Shown here one piece after another: positions 47,020-58,917 of a DNA stretch of 64,000 bases. Made by a program: the position numbers and the translations under genes. This DNA comes from Panopea generosa (lineage: Eukaryota > Mollusca > Bivalvia > Adapedonta > Hiatellidae): positions 48,021,736 through 48,085,735 of the forward strand of contig CM055900.1 in NCBI GenBank assembly GCA_029582155.1, given 5' to 3'. The notes below the pieces were generated by a model. The model worked only from the letters and a program-made list of their open reading frames with translations, searched no databases and was not told the DNA's origin. Each line of letters opens with the position of its first letter. Within the stretch, counting starts at the first letter, position 1.

Positions 47020-49490
47020 ACAAACAAGTAGTTAAATCATAATATATGAATATTAAATGTATGAAAGATTAGGGACTATTTCGGACAATTATTGTTTACG
47101 GTACATTATCAGCCATGTGGCATTGTTAAATGAATATTGAGCAATATTAACTAATAACATTAATTTTAGCAACATCAATTAGTTAACGTTTTTTGAACAC
47201 TTTTAATTTAAATTATGAACTGGATTATTTTATCAAAATTTCAATTATGAACTTTTATCATTTCAAAAGGATTTAAGGTTAAAATTCAATTTTAAAAATA
47301 TAAACATTTACCATGCATTAAGGTGGGAATGATAAAAAAAATTAATGGGGTTTAACACTATTTTTAACACAAAACAGGTTATATATGGCAGCTTTATTGG
47401 TGAAGGAAGATCTCAGAATGAATATAACTAATTCGTAACCTCTACCAGGAAGCCCAGTGGACTACCAAACATTTAGTATTTGTCGGTGTCTGGAAGTAAT
47501 CAAATGATGCAAAGAAACACAACTTAAATAATGAAGCAGAACGTGCAAACATTGAACTAACAAAATAACAATTATTACAGTAATTAAACTTAATATGTTA
47601 TATAAATCCATCAATATGCCAATTAAAGTCAGCAATTAAAACAATAGATGAGCAAATCTTAAGGCTGGGCACTACCAGACAGGACAGTATAATAAAGTAT
47701 ACCAATACATAGTTTCTTATATCATTTACATCACCAAAATGCACATGCATACCTCAGGAGTATGAGTGGGATAAGGTTATAACGATGCATGTCAAAAAGA
47801 TATAATCAAAGGTTCTCAAAGTGTGGCTTTTACACTATAAATAGTCAAATAAAACTCCGGCAAAGGTGTAGTGGATGGGTGTTGGCAGCGCACACCGGAG
47901 ATTTTGAATCGATCCCAGGTTACACTGGACATTCTCTCAAAATCAACAACCTAGACTCCTACTCCTAGAGTATTAATGAATTCTAACCATGAAATAGGTT
48001 TGACAATAATTCACAGAAGTTCTCAAGTTATATCAGTATAGAATGGATAAACTTTTATATTCCACTCTGCTCATAAACTGCCACAAAAGAAGTGCTGGTG
48101 GGTAACATTCCTAATATGACATCTGACTACAGGGTATATGCAGGGGATTTTCTTGCTCAAGTATCTGAACATTATGATTCATAAATGTGTACACTCTGGC
48201 TTGTACCCAGCTTGTGTTTATTACAGTAATAAAGCATTACAGAAATACAGGGTTAGACAACACTTGTAGACACTAGCTTGTAAGACCGAGAACCAGTATA
48301 AAAATTGTTCTCATAATTCCTTGTTGGAACTTAACAACCAGGTAATTGTTCTTTACAAAACGAAATACATAAACAAAATGACAGTACCTGCAGTACAGGT
48401 AAAAGCTTACAAAAAGCATTTTTTTCCACTGCATGTTGGGAATTTGTACAATTAATCTATTACATTTATATAGCAGAATGTACATATATCAACATACCTG
48501 TATTCACCATGATAGACTATAGTCCAGTCCTTAGCTACCAGTTACAAAACCCTGAGTTCATGCTCAACTGAGTTGATTTTTCATTTTAGCCAATGGAAGC
48601 ACTGCTTTTTTGCAATGAGAAATTTGATTGGTTGGTTTGAGCAGAAGTGAGTTGAGTAAGAGTTCAGAGTTTTTTATAACCTCAAGGTTAGTCAAACTTA
48701 TTTCTTTTATGCTCTTTAAAAAAAGAAATTAATTTGTATCCCTATAATACAGACTAGCTACATTTTTACATTTAAAAGATTTCGAATTCCCCCATTACTA
48801 ATGCCTAATTTTACAGTGTAGTCTAACCCTGTTAAGTTGTGAGTAACATAAGAGTGAATATCAGACCTACCCAGCAACCTATTGTGTGGAATGTTTGCTA
48901 AACATAGAAATAAAAAAACTTTTATTAATGACAGCAAAATTTGCAGTTGTCATATTACACAGGCTGGCAAACCTATGTGACCTTTTGGTATCATACCTGG
49001 CTGAATAACTAAAATATATTATATTGTTTCAGCCATTAAGATTTGCCTATTATAAATTTGATATTCAACAAACTTTTGACAAAAACAGGAAGATCTATAT
49101 GTTTAGAAAATAAGTGCTGGCCACTGTAAAATTAAACAGATCTATTTGAATACTTTTCCCAAACACTTTGATCTAATCATTTAAAATGCATGCGATTAAT
49201 ATATAAACAAAACATATCATATAGGTTGAAATGGTTGATCGAAGTGTTTTAAAAAAAGTAACCAAAATGCATGTATCTGGACAATTGAAATGCCATGGAT
49301 AGCACTCAGTTTCTTGAAATATGATTATGCACTTTGTTTGGAAATTTTTTTTGGGGTATTTAAAAAACTATTAAGCAAATCCTTACATGAAGCAAGGCCC
49401 ACTTTTACAAAAGAATAGCTGTGTTCGATACCAAAAGGTGACTTGGGCTCACAACCCTTATATGATTATTTACAGTTCTAGATTAAACTT
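47020..49490. other. Intron 2 of SLC66A2, no gene seen
   Basis: Mostly unique AT-rich sequence. A weak tRNA-like phrase (GGTGTAGTGGATGGGTGTTG with TTTTGAATCGATCCCAGG) at about 47860-47935 may be an old SINE head. Confidence 0.4.
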
Positions 49491-49499
49491 TAGTATGTG

Positions 49500-52400
49500 T
49501 GATTGTACAAAGTGATAATCCAGTATATGTTAAATACATACAGTCTTTACTATTGTTTGCAAAATTGAAACCAAGTATGTGTTGAATACAAACAGTCTTT
49601 ACAATTAGTAGCACAAATGAAACCCAGTATGTGTTGAATACAAACAGTATTTACTGTTGTTTGCATAAATGTAACCCAGTATATGTTAAATACAAACCGT
49701 CTTTACAATTGTTTGCAAAAATGTAACTCTGTATGTGTTACATAAAGTCTTTACTATTGTTAGCATAAATGTAACCCAGTAGGTGTTACATACATAGTCT
49801 TTACTATTGTTAGCATCAATGTAACCCAGTAGGTGTTACATACATACAGTCTTTACTATTGTTAGCATAAATGTAACCCAGTAGGTATTACATACATACA
49901 GTCTTTATTATTGTTTGCATAAATGTAACCCAGTAGGTGTTACATACATACAGTCTTTACTATTGTTTGCCTAAATGTAACCCAGTAGGTGTTACAAACA
50001 TACAGTCTTTATTATTGTTAGCATAAATGTAACCCAATACATGTTACATACATACAGTCTTTACTATTGTTTTCATAAATGTAACCCTGTATGTGTTACA
50101 TACAGTCTTTACTATTGTTAGCATAAATGTAACATAATAGGTGTTACATACATACAGTCTTTACTATTGTTAGCATTAATGTAGTCCAGTATATGTTACA
50201 TACATACAGTCTTTACTATTGTTAGCATAAATGTAACACAATACGTGTTACATACAAACAGTCTTTACTATTGTTAGCATAAATGTAGCCCAGTATGTGG
50301 TACATACATACAGTCTTTACTATTGTTAGCATAAATGTAGCCCAGTATGTGTTACATACATACAGTCTTTACTATTGTTAGCATAATGGAACACAATACG
50401 TGTTACATACAAACAGTCTTTACTATTGTTAGCATAAATGTAACCCAGTAGGTGTTACATACATACAGTCTTTACTATTGTTAGCATAAATGTAGCCCAA
50501 TACGTGTTACATACATACAGTCTTTACTATTGTTAGCATAAATCTAACCCAATATGTGTTGCATACATACAGTCTTAACTATTGTTAGCAAAAATGTAAC
50601 CCAATATGTGTTACATACATACAGTCTTTACTATTGTTTGCATAAATGTAACCCAATATGTGTTACATACATACAGTCTTTACTATTGTTAGCATAAAAG
50701 TAACCCAATACGTGTTACATACATACAGTCTTTACTATTGTTAGCATAAATGTAACCCAGTATGTGTAACATACATACAGTCTTTACTATTGTTTGCATT
50801 AATGTAACCCAATACGTGTTACATACATACAGTCTTAACTATTGTTAGCATCAATGTAACCCAGTATGTGGTACATACATACAGTCTTTACTATTGTTAA
50901 CATAAATGTAACCCAGTATGTGTTGAATACATACAGTCTTTACTATTGTTTGCATAAATGTAAACCAATACGTGTTACATACATACAGTCTTAACTATTG
51001 TTAGCATCAATGTAACCCAGTATGTGTTACATACATACAGCCTTTACTATAATTAGCATAAATGTAGCACAGTTTGTGTTACATACATACAGTCTTTACT
51101 ATTGTTTGCATAAATGTAACCCAATACGTGTTACATACATACAGTCTTTACTATTGTTAGCATTAATGTAACCCAATAGGTGTTACATACATACAGTCTT
51201 TACTATTGTAAGCATAAATGTAACCCAATACGTGTTACATACAAACAGTCTTTACTATTGTTAGCATAAATGTAGCCCAGTATGTGGTACATACATACAG
51301 TCTTTACTATTGTTAGCATAAATGTAGCCCAGTATGTGTTACATACATACAGTCTTTACTATTGTTAGCATAATGGAACACAATATGTGTTACATACAAA
51401 CAGTCTTTACTATTGTTAGCATAAATGTAACCCAGTAGGTGTTACATACATACAGTCTTTACTATTGTTAGCATAAATGTAGCCCAATACGTGTTACATA
51501 CATACAGTCTTTACTATTGTTAGCATAAATCTAACCCAATATGTGTTACATACATACAGTCTTAACTATTGTTAGCAAAAATGTAACCCAATATGTGTTA
51601 CATACATACAGTCTTTACTATTGTTTGCATAAATGTAACCCAATATGTGTTACATACATACAGTCTTTACTATTGTTAGCATAAAAGTAACCCAATACGT
51701 GTTACATACATACAGTCTTTACTATTGTTAGCATAAATGTAACCCAGTATGTGTAACATACATACAGTCTTTACTATTGTTTGCATTAATGTAACCCAAT
51801 ACGTGTTACATACATACAGTCTTAACTATTGTTAGCATCAATGTAACCCAGTATGTGGTACATACATACAGTCTTTACTATTGTTAACATAAATGTAACC
51901 CAGTATGTGTTGAATACATACAGTCTTTACTATTGTTTGCATAAATGTAAACCAATACGTGTTACATACATACAGTCTTAACTATTGTTAGCATCAATGT
52001 AACCCAGTATGTGTTACATACATACAGCCTTTACTATAATTAGCATAAATGTAGCACAGTTTGTGTTACATACATACAGTCTTTACTATTGTTTGCATAA
52101 ATGTAACCCAATACGTGTTACATACATACAGTCTTTACTATTGTTAGCATTAATGTAACCCAATAGGTGTTACATACATACAGTCTTTACTATTGTAAGC
52201 ATAAATGTAACCCAATACGTGTTACATACATACAGTCTTAACTATTGTTAGCATAAATGTAGCCCAGTATGTGGTACATACATACAGTCTTTACTATTGT
52301 TAGCATAAATGTAGCCCAGTTTGTTTTACATACATACAGTCTTTACTATTGTTTGCATAAATGTAACACAATACGTGTTACATACAGACAGTCTTTACTA

Positions 52401-52810
52401 TTGTTAGCATAAATGTAGCCCAGTATGTGTTACATACATACAATCTTGACTATTGTTAGCATAAATGTAATCCAGTGTGTACATACAGTCTTTACTATTG
52501 TTAGCATAAATGTAACCCAATACATGTTACATACATAGTCTTAACTATTGTTAGCATAAATGTAATCCAATACATGTTACATACATACAGTCTTTACTAT
52601 TGTTAGCATAAATGTAACCAAGTATGTGTTGAATACATACAGTCTTTACTATTGTTTGCATAAATGTAACCAAGTACTATTGTTTTCATAAATGTAACCA
52701 AGTATGTGTTACATAAATACGGTCTTTACTATTGTTTGCATAAATGTAACCATGTATGTTTTGAATACATACAGTCTTTACTATTGTTTGCATAAATGTA
52801 ACTCAGTTAC
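49500..52810 (+). repeat. 52-bp satellite, about 63 units, with 987-bp duplication
   Basis: The unit is ACATACATACAGTCTTTACT, ATTGTTAGCATAAATGTAAC, CCAGTATGTGTT. The left edge (49500-49800) is diverged. A 987-bp (19-unit) block is duplicated: GCATAATGGAACACAATA occurs at 50381 and 51368 with the same order of variants on both sides. It lies in SLC66A2 intron 2, about 3 kb from the 57-bp array. Confidence 0.97.
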
Positions 52811-52814
52811 CCTA

Positions 52815-53400
52815 TTACATGTTCAAATTGGAACTATATAAATACATGATTGATGTGATCACAAAGCTAAAATTTTACATAGCTCTAAAAATATAGATTA
52901 AAATATTATATTTTGATACAAATTTCTAATTTGTACTTTAAATCAGTTATTTAGTAAAACATACTCATAATAATAGCATTGATGCAAGAAACATGAGCAA
53001 AGAAGTCCCGTTTATTTCTTGGAAATCCCACTTTTCCTTACAAACATAGTGCGGTATTTCACCTACAATCATCATTATCCATAATGTCATTTAAAATGTC
53101 CAATTTTTCTAAAAATGTTTAGTTGATTTTCTAAATTCATGAATGCATCCTTAAAACCCCTAAAAGATTTTTTAAGAGTTAAAACACTGATCTATAAAAC
53201 TATCGACGCCTTGCATTACAGGTTAGAGAAGCTACTGGTTCCTTTATATAAAGATTATGCCACTATCTGGGTACCAGGAAATGGTACATGATGCATACGA
53301 CTGCTAACGAAACATCTGTTTGTTTTTACCTACTCTCACACACAATTGACTGACTAAGATTTACTTGAATCATTTAAATGCGCTGTGATATATATATAGT
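52815..53400. other. Intron 2 of SLC66A2, no feature
   Basis: Unique AT-rich sequence. Confidence 0.35.
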
Positions 53401-53405
53401 TACTA

Positions 53406-53730
53406 CAGTCAAACATGTGTTAGTGATCATCTCTATTAAGCAATCATTTGCCTTCAACAGCCACATTTTTTGAAAATATAAAGAGATAAAATGTGTACCA
53501 TGATCGTTTGAAGTGTTTTATATCCAAAAATAATGACTGAACTTCATATACAGTAAAACCTGTGTTAGTGGTCAACTTTATTAAGCAACCACTAATCTTA
53601 AACAGCTTCATTCTCAACTTATCATTTTCACAATTTCATTTTCAATTAACCTGTATTATATTAAGCAGTCACCTCTTTAAGTGGTCAGATTTGCTTTCTC
53701 TTGATTGGCTGCTTAAGACAGGTTTGACTG
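53406..53730. mobile_element. Tigger-like MITEs, one complete (53551-53730)
   Basis: 53551-53730 begins CAGTAAAACCTGTGTTAGTG and ends with the inverse (AAGACAGGTTTGACTG), flanked by TA on both sides. A second, partial end (CAGTCAAACATGTGTTAGTG) starts at 53406. The termini match the element at 24103-25270. Confidence 0.65.
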
Positions 53731-53811
53731 TATTATATAAAGCTGCTATTGCAGAATTATTCAAATGACCAGGAAGCTAGAAATGCAATGATTTAAATTT
53801 TTAAGCTGAGC

Positions 53812-53814
<3 letters not shown>

Positions 53815-53842
<28 letters not shown>
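53815..53842. repeat. (TA)n microsatellite
   Basis: About 13 TA dinucleotides. Confidence 0.9.
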
Positions 53843-53845
<3 letters not shown>

Positions 53846-53970
53846 ATAAAAGGATACGTACTTTACCGTAAAATTTGAAGAGATTCTAAAGATTTAGAAA
53901 CTGCGCAAAGATTTATGTTGATGTGGGTAAATAAGCAAACGGTCTAAAATGTATTCATTGCACTTAGGAT

Positions 53971-54173
53971 AAAGCCATTATAGATTAATTGCTAGATTAT
54001 CATCCAAGTTTTTCTTAAAAACAGGGAGGGCGGGAGGATTTTATTTTTTATTTTTAAAACTTTTGATGTTTTTTTAATAATTTTTCTTTTTATGAAAATA
54101 TAAGGGTCGGGGCAGCATGAAAATTACGGGGCGGGCGGGGTTGATAATCTAGCAATTAATCTATAATGGCCTT
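53971..54173. mobile_element. 203-bp MITE, copy 2
   Basis: Near-perfect 32-bp terminal inverted repeats: AAAGCCATTATAGATTAATT plus GCTAGATTATCA on the left and its inverse on the right. The G-rich interior (AGGGAGGGCGGGAGG, GGGGCGGGCGGGG) is unusual for this AT-rich region. Copy 1 is at 12255-12454. No target duplication could be assigned. Confidence 0.85.
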
Positions 54174-54189
54174 ACTGAGCAAATTAATG

Positions 54190-54362
54190 ACAGTAAAAAA
54201 ATGCCAAAATGACCGTATCTGGGCCTCTGAAATAGGCCAATTTCCACAGTAAAATACCGCCAAAAATGACCGTATCTGGGCCTCTGAAATAGGCCAATTC
54301 CCACAGTAAAATACTGCCAAAATGACCGTATCTGGGCCTCTATGATAGGCCAGTTTCCATTG
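54190..54362 (-). repeat. About 56-bp unit repeated three times
   Basis: Three units of AAAATGACCGTATCTGGGCC, TCTGAAATAGGCCAATTTCC, ACAGTAAAATACC just left of SLC66A2 exon 2. The 82-residue minus-strand open frame here is a repeat by-product. Confidence 0.9.
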
Positions 54363-54533
54363 GCAAATCATTAAGAAACAATGTGAAGCAGGGCTATGTG
54401 GCATGTGAACATTTTAAAAACAAACAGTATCTATTGAGTGTGTCAAAAATGCTTGTAACTTGATATGCAAGGTATAGAATATCTTGTACAAGATACTAGA
54501 CTGTAAGCTTGGCAACATAATTAGTTAAACTAC

Positions 54534-54670
54534 CTGTAAATTGCTGTTGTTTCGATTTGATGATTTCAGATTTGCGTTTGACAGTAACACACAGATGTAC
54601 CAGGGCCAGCATCGTGAACGTCATTATAACACTCTGAGCCAGCAATGGAAACTCAAAATGTTTTCCAAAC
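54534..54670 (-). CDS. SLC66A2: SLC66A2 coding exon 2
   Basis: Acceptor TTTTAAG|GTTTGG at 54670 and donor TTTACAG|GTAGTT at 54534, phase 1. It encodes FGKHFEFPLLAQSVIMTFTM, then LALVHLCVTVKRK and the polar loop SEIIKSKQQQFT. This matches the human 'FGRRFE-PLL-QS-IMI-TML-ML-LC' segment: the third membrane helix of the first bundle and the start of the variable cytosolic linker. No long single-frame ORF marks this exon; it was found from the missing segment of the family alignment and the phase match on both sides. Confidence 0.9.
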
Positions 54671-55031
54671 CTTAAAACATAAAAATATTTGTTTGTACAT
54701 GTAATTTAAAATGAAGAAATAATAACTCCAAATTGCTTAAATATGATACAGAGATTGAGTAATCTACATGTAATGTGTTATGAAATGTAAATTTATATAT
54801 TAAGATTAAGCGTCATTTCTGAAGTGACTTTATCACGTGTGAACATGCAGGAGGTAAGTTTTACCATTTAGCTAAACTTTAACATTAAGCATTGCTACAG
54901 TCAGCTTATTTCATATAATTTATATAATAAACAATGTCATACAGGTTGTATAAAGTTTATGATATTTGCAATAATACCGGGTCTCGGTATCAAGAAAAAA
55001 ATTAAGTGCAAAATACAAGCTAAGTCTTGAC

Positions 55032-55296
55032 TTAACCTTTTACTCCATAGATACGCGTTTTCCCGCACCAATCGCAGAAGGCCTGTGAAAACAGTGCAGG
55101 AAGAGTTCAGATTGCTTTTTAAGAGCAATATGAACACTTCCTGCACTGTTTTCCACTCTGTCAGTTAATATAAACATAATTCACCCAATAATTCAAAAGC
55201 CTTCTATATTAGGTCTCATAAGGCGTCTATATTAGAGGTCTCCAAAGGCGTCTATATAAGAGGTGTTCAAGGCGTCTATATGAAGTAAAGGGTTAA
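55032..55296 (+). mobile_element. piggyBac-like MITE, most complete copy
   Basis: It begins TTAACCTTTTACTCCATAGA and ends TATGAAGTAAAGGGTTAA. TTAA at both edges matches piggyBac target duplication. The interior hairpin (GTGCAGGAAGAGTTCAGATT against its inverse at about 55130) is imperfect here. Repeated phrases AGGCGTCTATAT lie near the right end. Confidence 0.75.
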
Positions 55297-55334
55297 GTTT
55301 GAGCTTCAGTTTGCACTTGAGTTTTTTCGTGATA

Positions 55335-55640
55335 CCGAGGCCAGGGCTTTACATTAACACTCGCCCAACTGTCTGGGACAACTGATTTGTGGGTACGGAC
55401 AAGTAAAATGTAGGCTGCTAGCCCAACTGGACAAGTGAAAATTCAGAAATTAAACATTGCATCTCTTTTTTTTCACATCCCCCATCTTTTAACTTTAATA
55501 AAATTATTTAATTATTTAGTTATTCTCAATTTCATATCCATAGCACTAGTACCATTATTCTAGATTAAAGTAAGGACAAGTTGTTTTTGGTCAGGACAAG
55601 TAGATTTTAGAAATACTTGTCCAACTGGACAAGTGAAATA
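55335..55640. mobile_element. Possible hAT-like short element
   Basis: CAGGGCTTTACATTAACACT at the left resembles a hAT terminus. GGACAAGTAAAAT, CAACTGGACAAGTG and related GGACAAGT phrases occur several times. The right boundary next to the family A element is unclear. Confidence 0.35.
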
Positions 55641-56707
55641 AACAAGAGGCCCAAGAGGGCCTGAGGATGCTCTACTTACTCATAGTGGCCATAGCACTTT
55701 TTGAAATTCTACTATGCAATAGAAACATCGGGGCGGGGTAATTTTTAACTCTAGGGACACCATTTGAACAAATCTAACAAAACTATAGGTGGTCATCATT
55801 ACTACATAAACATTTTGAAAATCTGTTGGACCGTTCATGAGAAGAAGATTTTTTAAGTTTTGGACTATTTTTAGTAATGGTGGCCATCTTGAATTTTAAA
55901 TAGAAAAAATAAATCTTTTGTATAGTATCCTATGCAATAGAAACATCCATGTGAAGTTTAAGTCTAATTGACCTAGTGGTTTCAGAATAAATGAAAAAAA
56001 AAAGAGAATTTTCTGTTTTCCCATAGTATCCCTATGTAAAATTCAAAGTCCCCTTACAAGGCCCCTATATATTTTAGCCCCTAAATTCTTATCTGCAATC
56101 AAACCCCTACACTTCGGGATAATTTATATCAAATAAGTACAAATCTGACATACTGGTTCTTAAGAAAACAAATTTACTATTTCCCAATTTGTACCCTTTT
56201 GGGGGCCCTCCTGATCCCTTAAGACAGTGGAACCCAGTCAATTTTACAAATCTGAACCATCCTTCCACAAACAATGCTTCTGTGAAAATATAGGCAAAAT
56301 CATTTCCATTTAAAAAAAAATAAATAAAAAAATTTATTATAATGACATGTGTCCCCTTATTGAACCCTCAGGGCGGGGTCATATTTTACCCTTGGGACAC
56401 CATTTGAACAAATCTAACAAAACTATTGTTGGCCATCATTACTACATAAACATTTTGAAAATCTGTTGGGCTGTTCAGGAGGAGAAGATTTTTTAAGTTT
56501 TGGACTATTTTTAGTAATGGCGGCCATCTTGAATTTCAGATAGAAAAATATAAATCTTCTGTATAGTCTCCTATGCAATAGAAACACCCATATGAAGTTT
56601 CAGTTTAATTGGCCAAGTGGTTTCAGAGAAAGTGCTGCTAACAGACGACAGACGACAGACAACGCGCCATCGCATAAGCACTTCTGGCCTTTGGCGAGTA
56701 GAGCTAA
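55641..56707 (+). mobile_element. Helitron-like family A, complete copy
   Basis: It starts AACAAGAGG with hairpin AGGCCC/GGGCCT and ends GGCGAGTAGAGCTAA at 56707. The internally repeated half-units (about 645 bp apart) carry AACAAATCTAACAAAACTAT and TTTTTAGTAATGGTGGCCATC-like phrases. Near the end is a GACAGACGACAGACAACGCG run. It lies in SLC66A2 intron 1 and has no coding capacity. Confidence 0.7.
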
Positions 56708-57329
56708 AAATCAATTCTTAAGATTTTCTACTCTCTCAGAGTGCTCAATTGAAAATTTCCCGATTACAGGAAGTTAATATTTCCTGTTGAAAACTGTACA
56801 TAATTTGAGTCTGTACGATTGCATATATTTCAAATGTTTAAATATATAGAAGTATTTTACCAATATCATCTTGACTTGGTAGCCAGAGAAAATATTGAAA
56901 TATGCCTGGATGATGAAATGTGATTTCAGATGTAAATATTATCTACAAGATAAATGGGCAAATATGAATTGAAAATATGTTGAATGTAGATGCTGTTTCT
57001 GTTCTTTTACACAAAGGACCTATTTTCATTTTTCACCTTGTGACACAGTAAATCATTCAGGTAATATGTATGTGTTAAAATTCAGCAGTGTTTTTTTTTC
57101 TCTCACCATTTTTGGAAAATGACCCATACCCTTGGAACTGGGAATTTTAGCGACCTTTCATTAACAATAAGAAAACTTTTGCATTAAATATATTTGATCA
57201 GCTTCGTAAAAATGTGTACACTTGCTTCTCTGACCAATAAATTAAAGAATCAATTTCATACTCAATTTAGAATGGGGAAAACTTTGTTTTATCAAGGAAT
57301 TATGGAAAGTTTCAATTTACAAGCTTTCA

Positions 57330-57660
57330 AACCCCTGTGTGGTTTCAGGGAGTCATACGAGTGATGGCAAGAATAGGACCACTGTGGCTCATGCATGTCG
57401 TAGGAAGTAACAATTTGAGTAATATGATAGAATTTGCTGAATCTCTGCAGTTCTGCAGGTATCAAGGTTCTAGGTTCGTTCTGCATATTCATTTGCTAGT
57501 GTATTTTTTAAAAAAACTGTTATGTTGATTTTTTGTTTTTTTACATATGTAGAGTGAACCTGGAATCTTCCTTCCTGTTGGCATCGAATAACCTATAATG
57601 TGTTTGTATGCCATAAAATCCTATTCATTCATTATTCATTCTGAAGCTTTCAATTGGGAA
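57330..57660 (-). repeat. Dispersed repeat B, copy 2
   Basis: Reverse-strand match to 22940-23260 (CTAGGTTCATTCTGCATGTT-like phrases). Its open frames on both strands are by-products. Confidence 0.7.
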
Positions 57661-57664
57661 TTTT

Positions 57665-58584
<920 letters not shown>

Positions 58585-58720
58585 TCAATCTTGTCTTTCT
58601 GTTTTAACGACTTCAATTCTAAAACGATAAAATCATAGTTTCATCATAAACATTGGTGGTAAAAAGTTTTACAGTAAGGTACCATGAAAAAAATGTACTG
58701 ATGTAAACCACATTTTTTGG
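58585..58720 (-). promoter_or_regulatory. 5'UTR side of SLC66A2
   Basis: It directly precedes the start codon. A candidate acceptor (CGTTTTAG at about 58620 on minus) suggests that the first exon is non-coding and lies further right. No promoter motif was identified. Confidence 0.35.
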
Positions 58721-58917
58721 TCAAGTCAGGGGTAGAAATGAACTTTTTATGCACTTGCAGTTTTGACCAGTGCATAAAATCTCAACAAGCCAAATTTGAC
58801 ATCAACTAGCCACACAAAGTACTAAAGTCACAATAATTTAATTTTTCCAAAAACCTAGTGTTACTTATTCCGTAGGTGCATAATTAAGGTCAGGGCAGCT
58901 CCATGATTCTAAATAAA

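Noticed and set aside
41745-52810. CRISPR-like repeats
   Set aside because: Units are contiguous without unique spacers; these are eukaryotic satellites.
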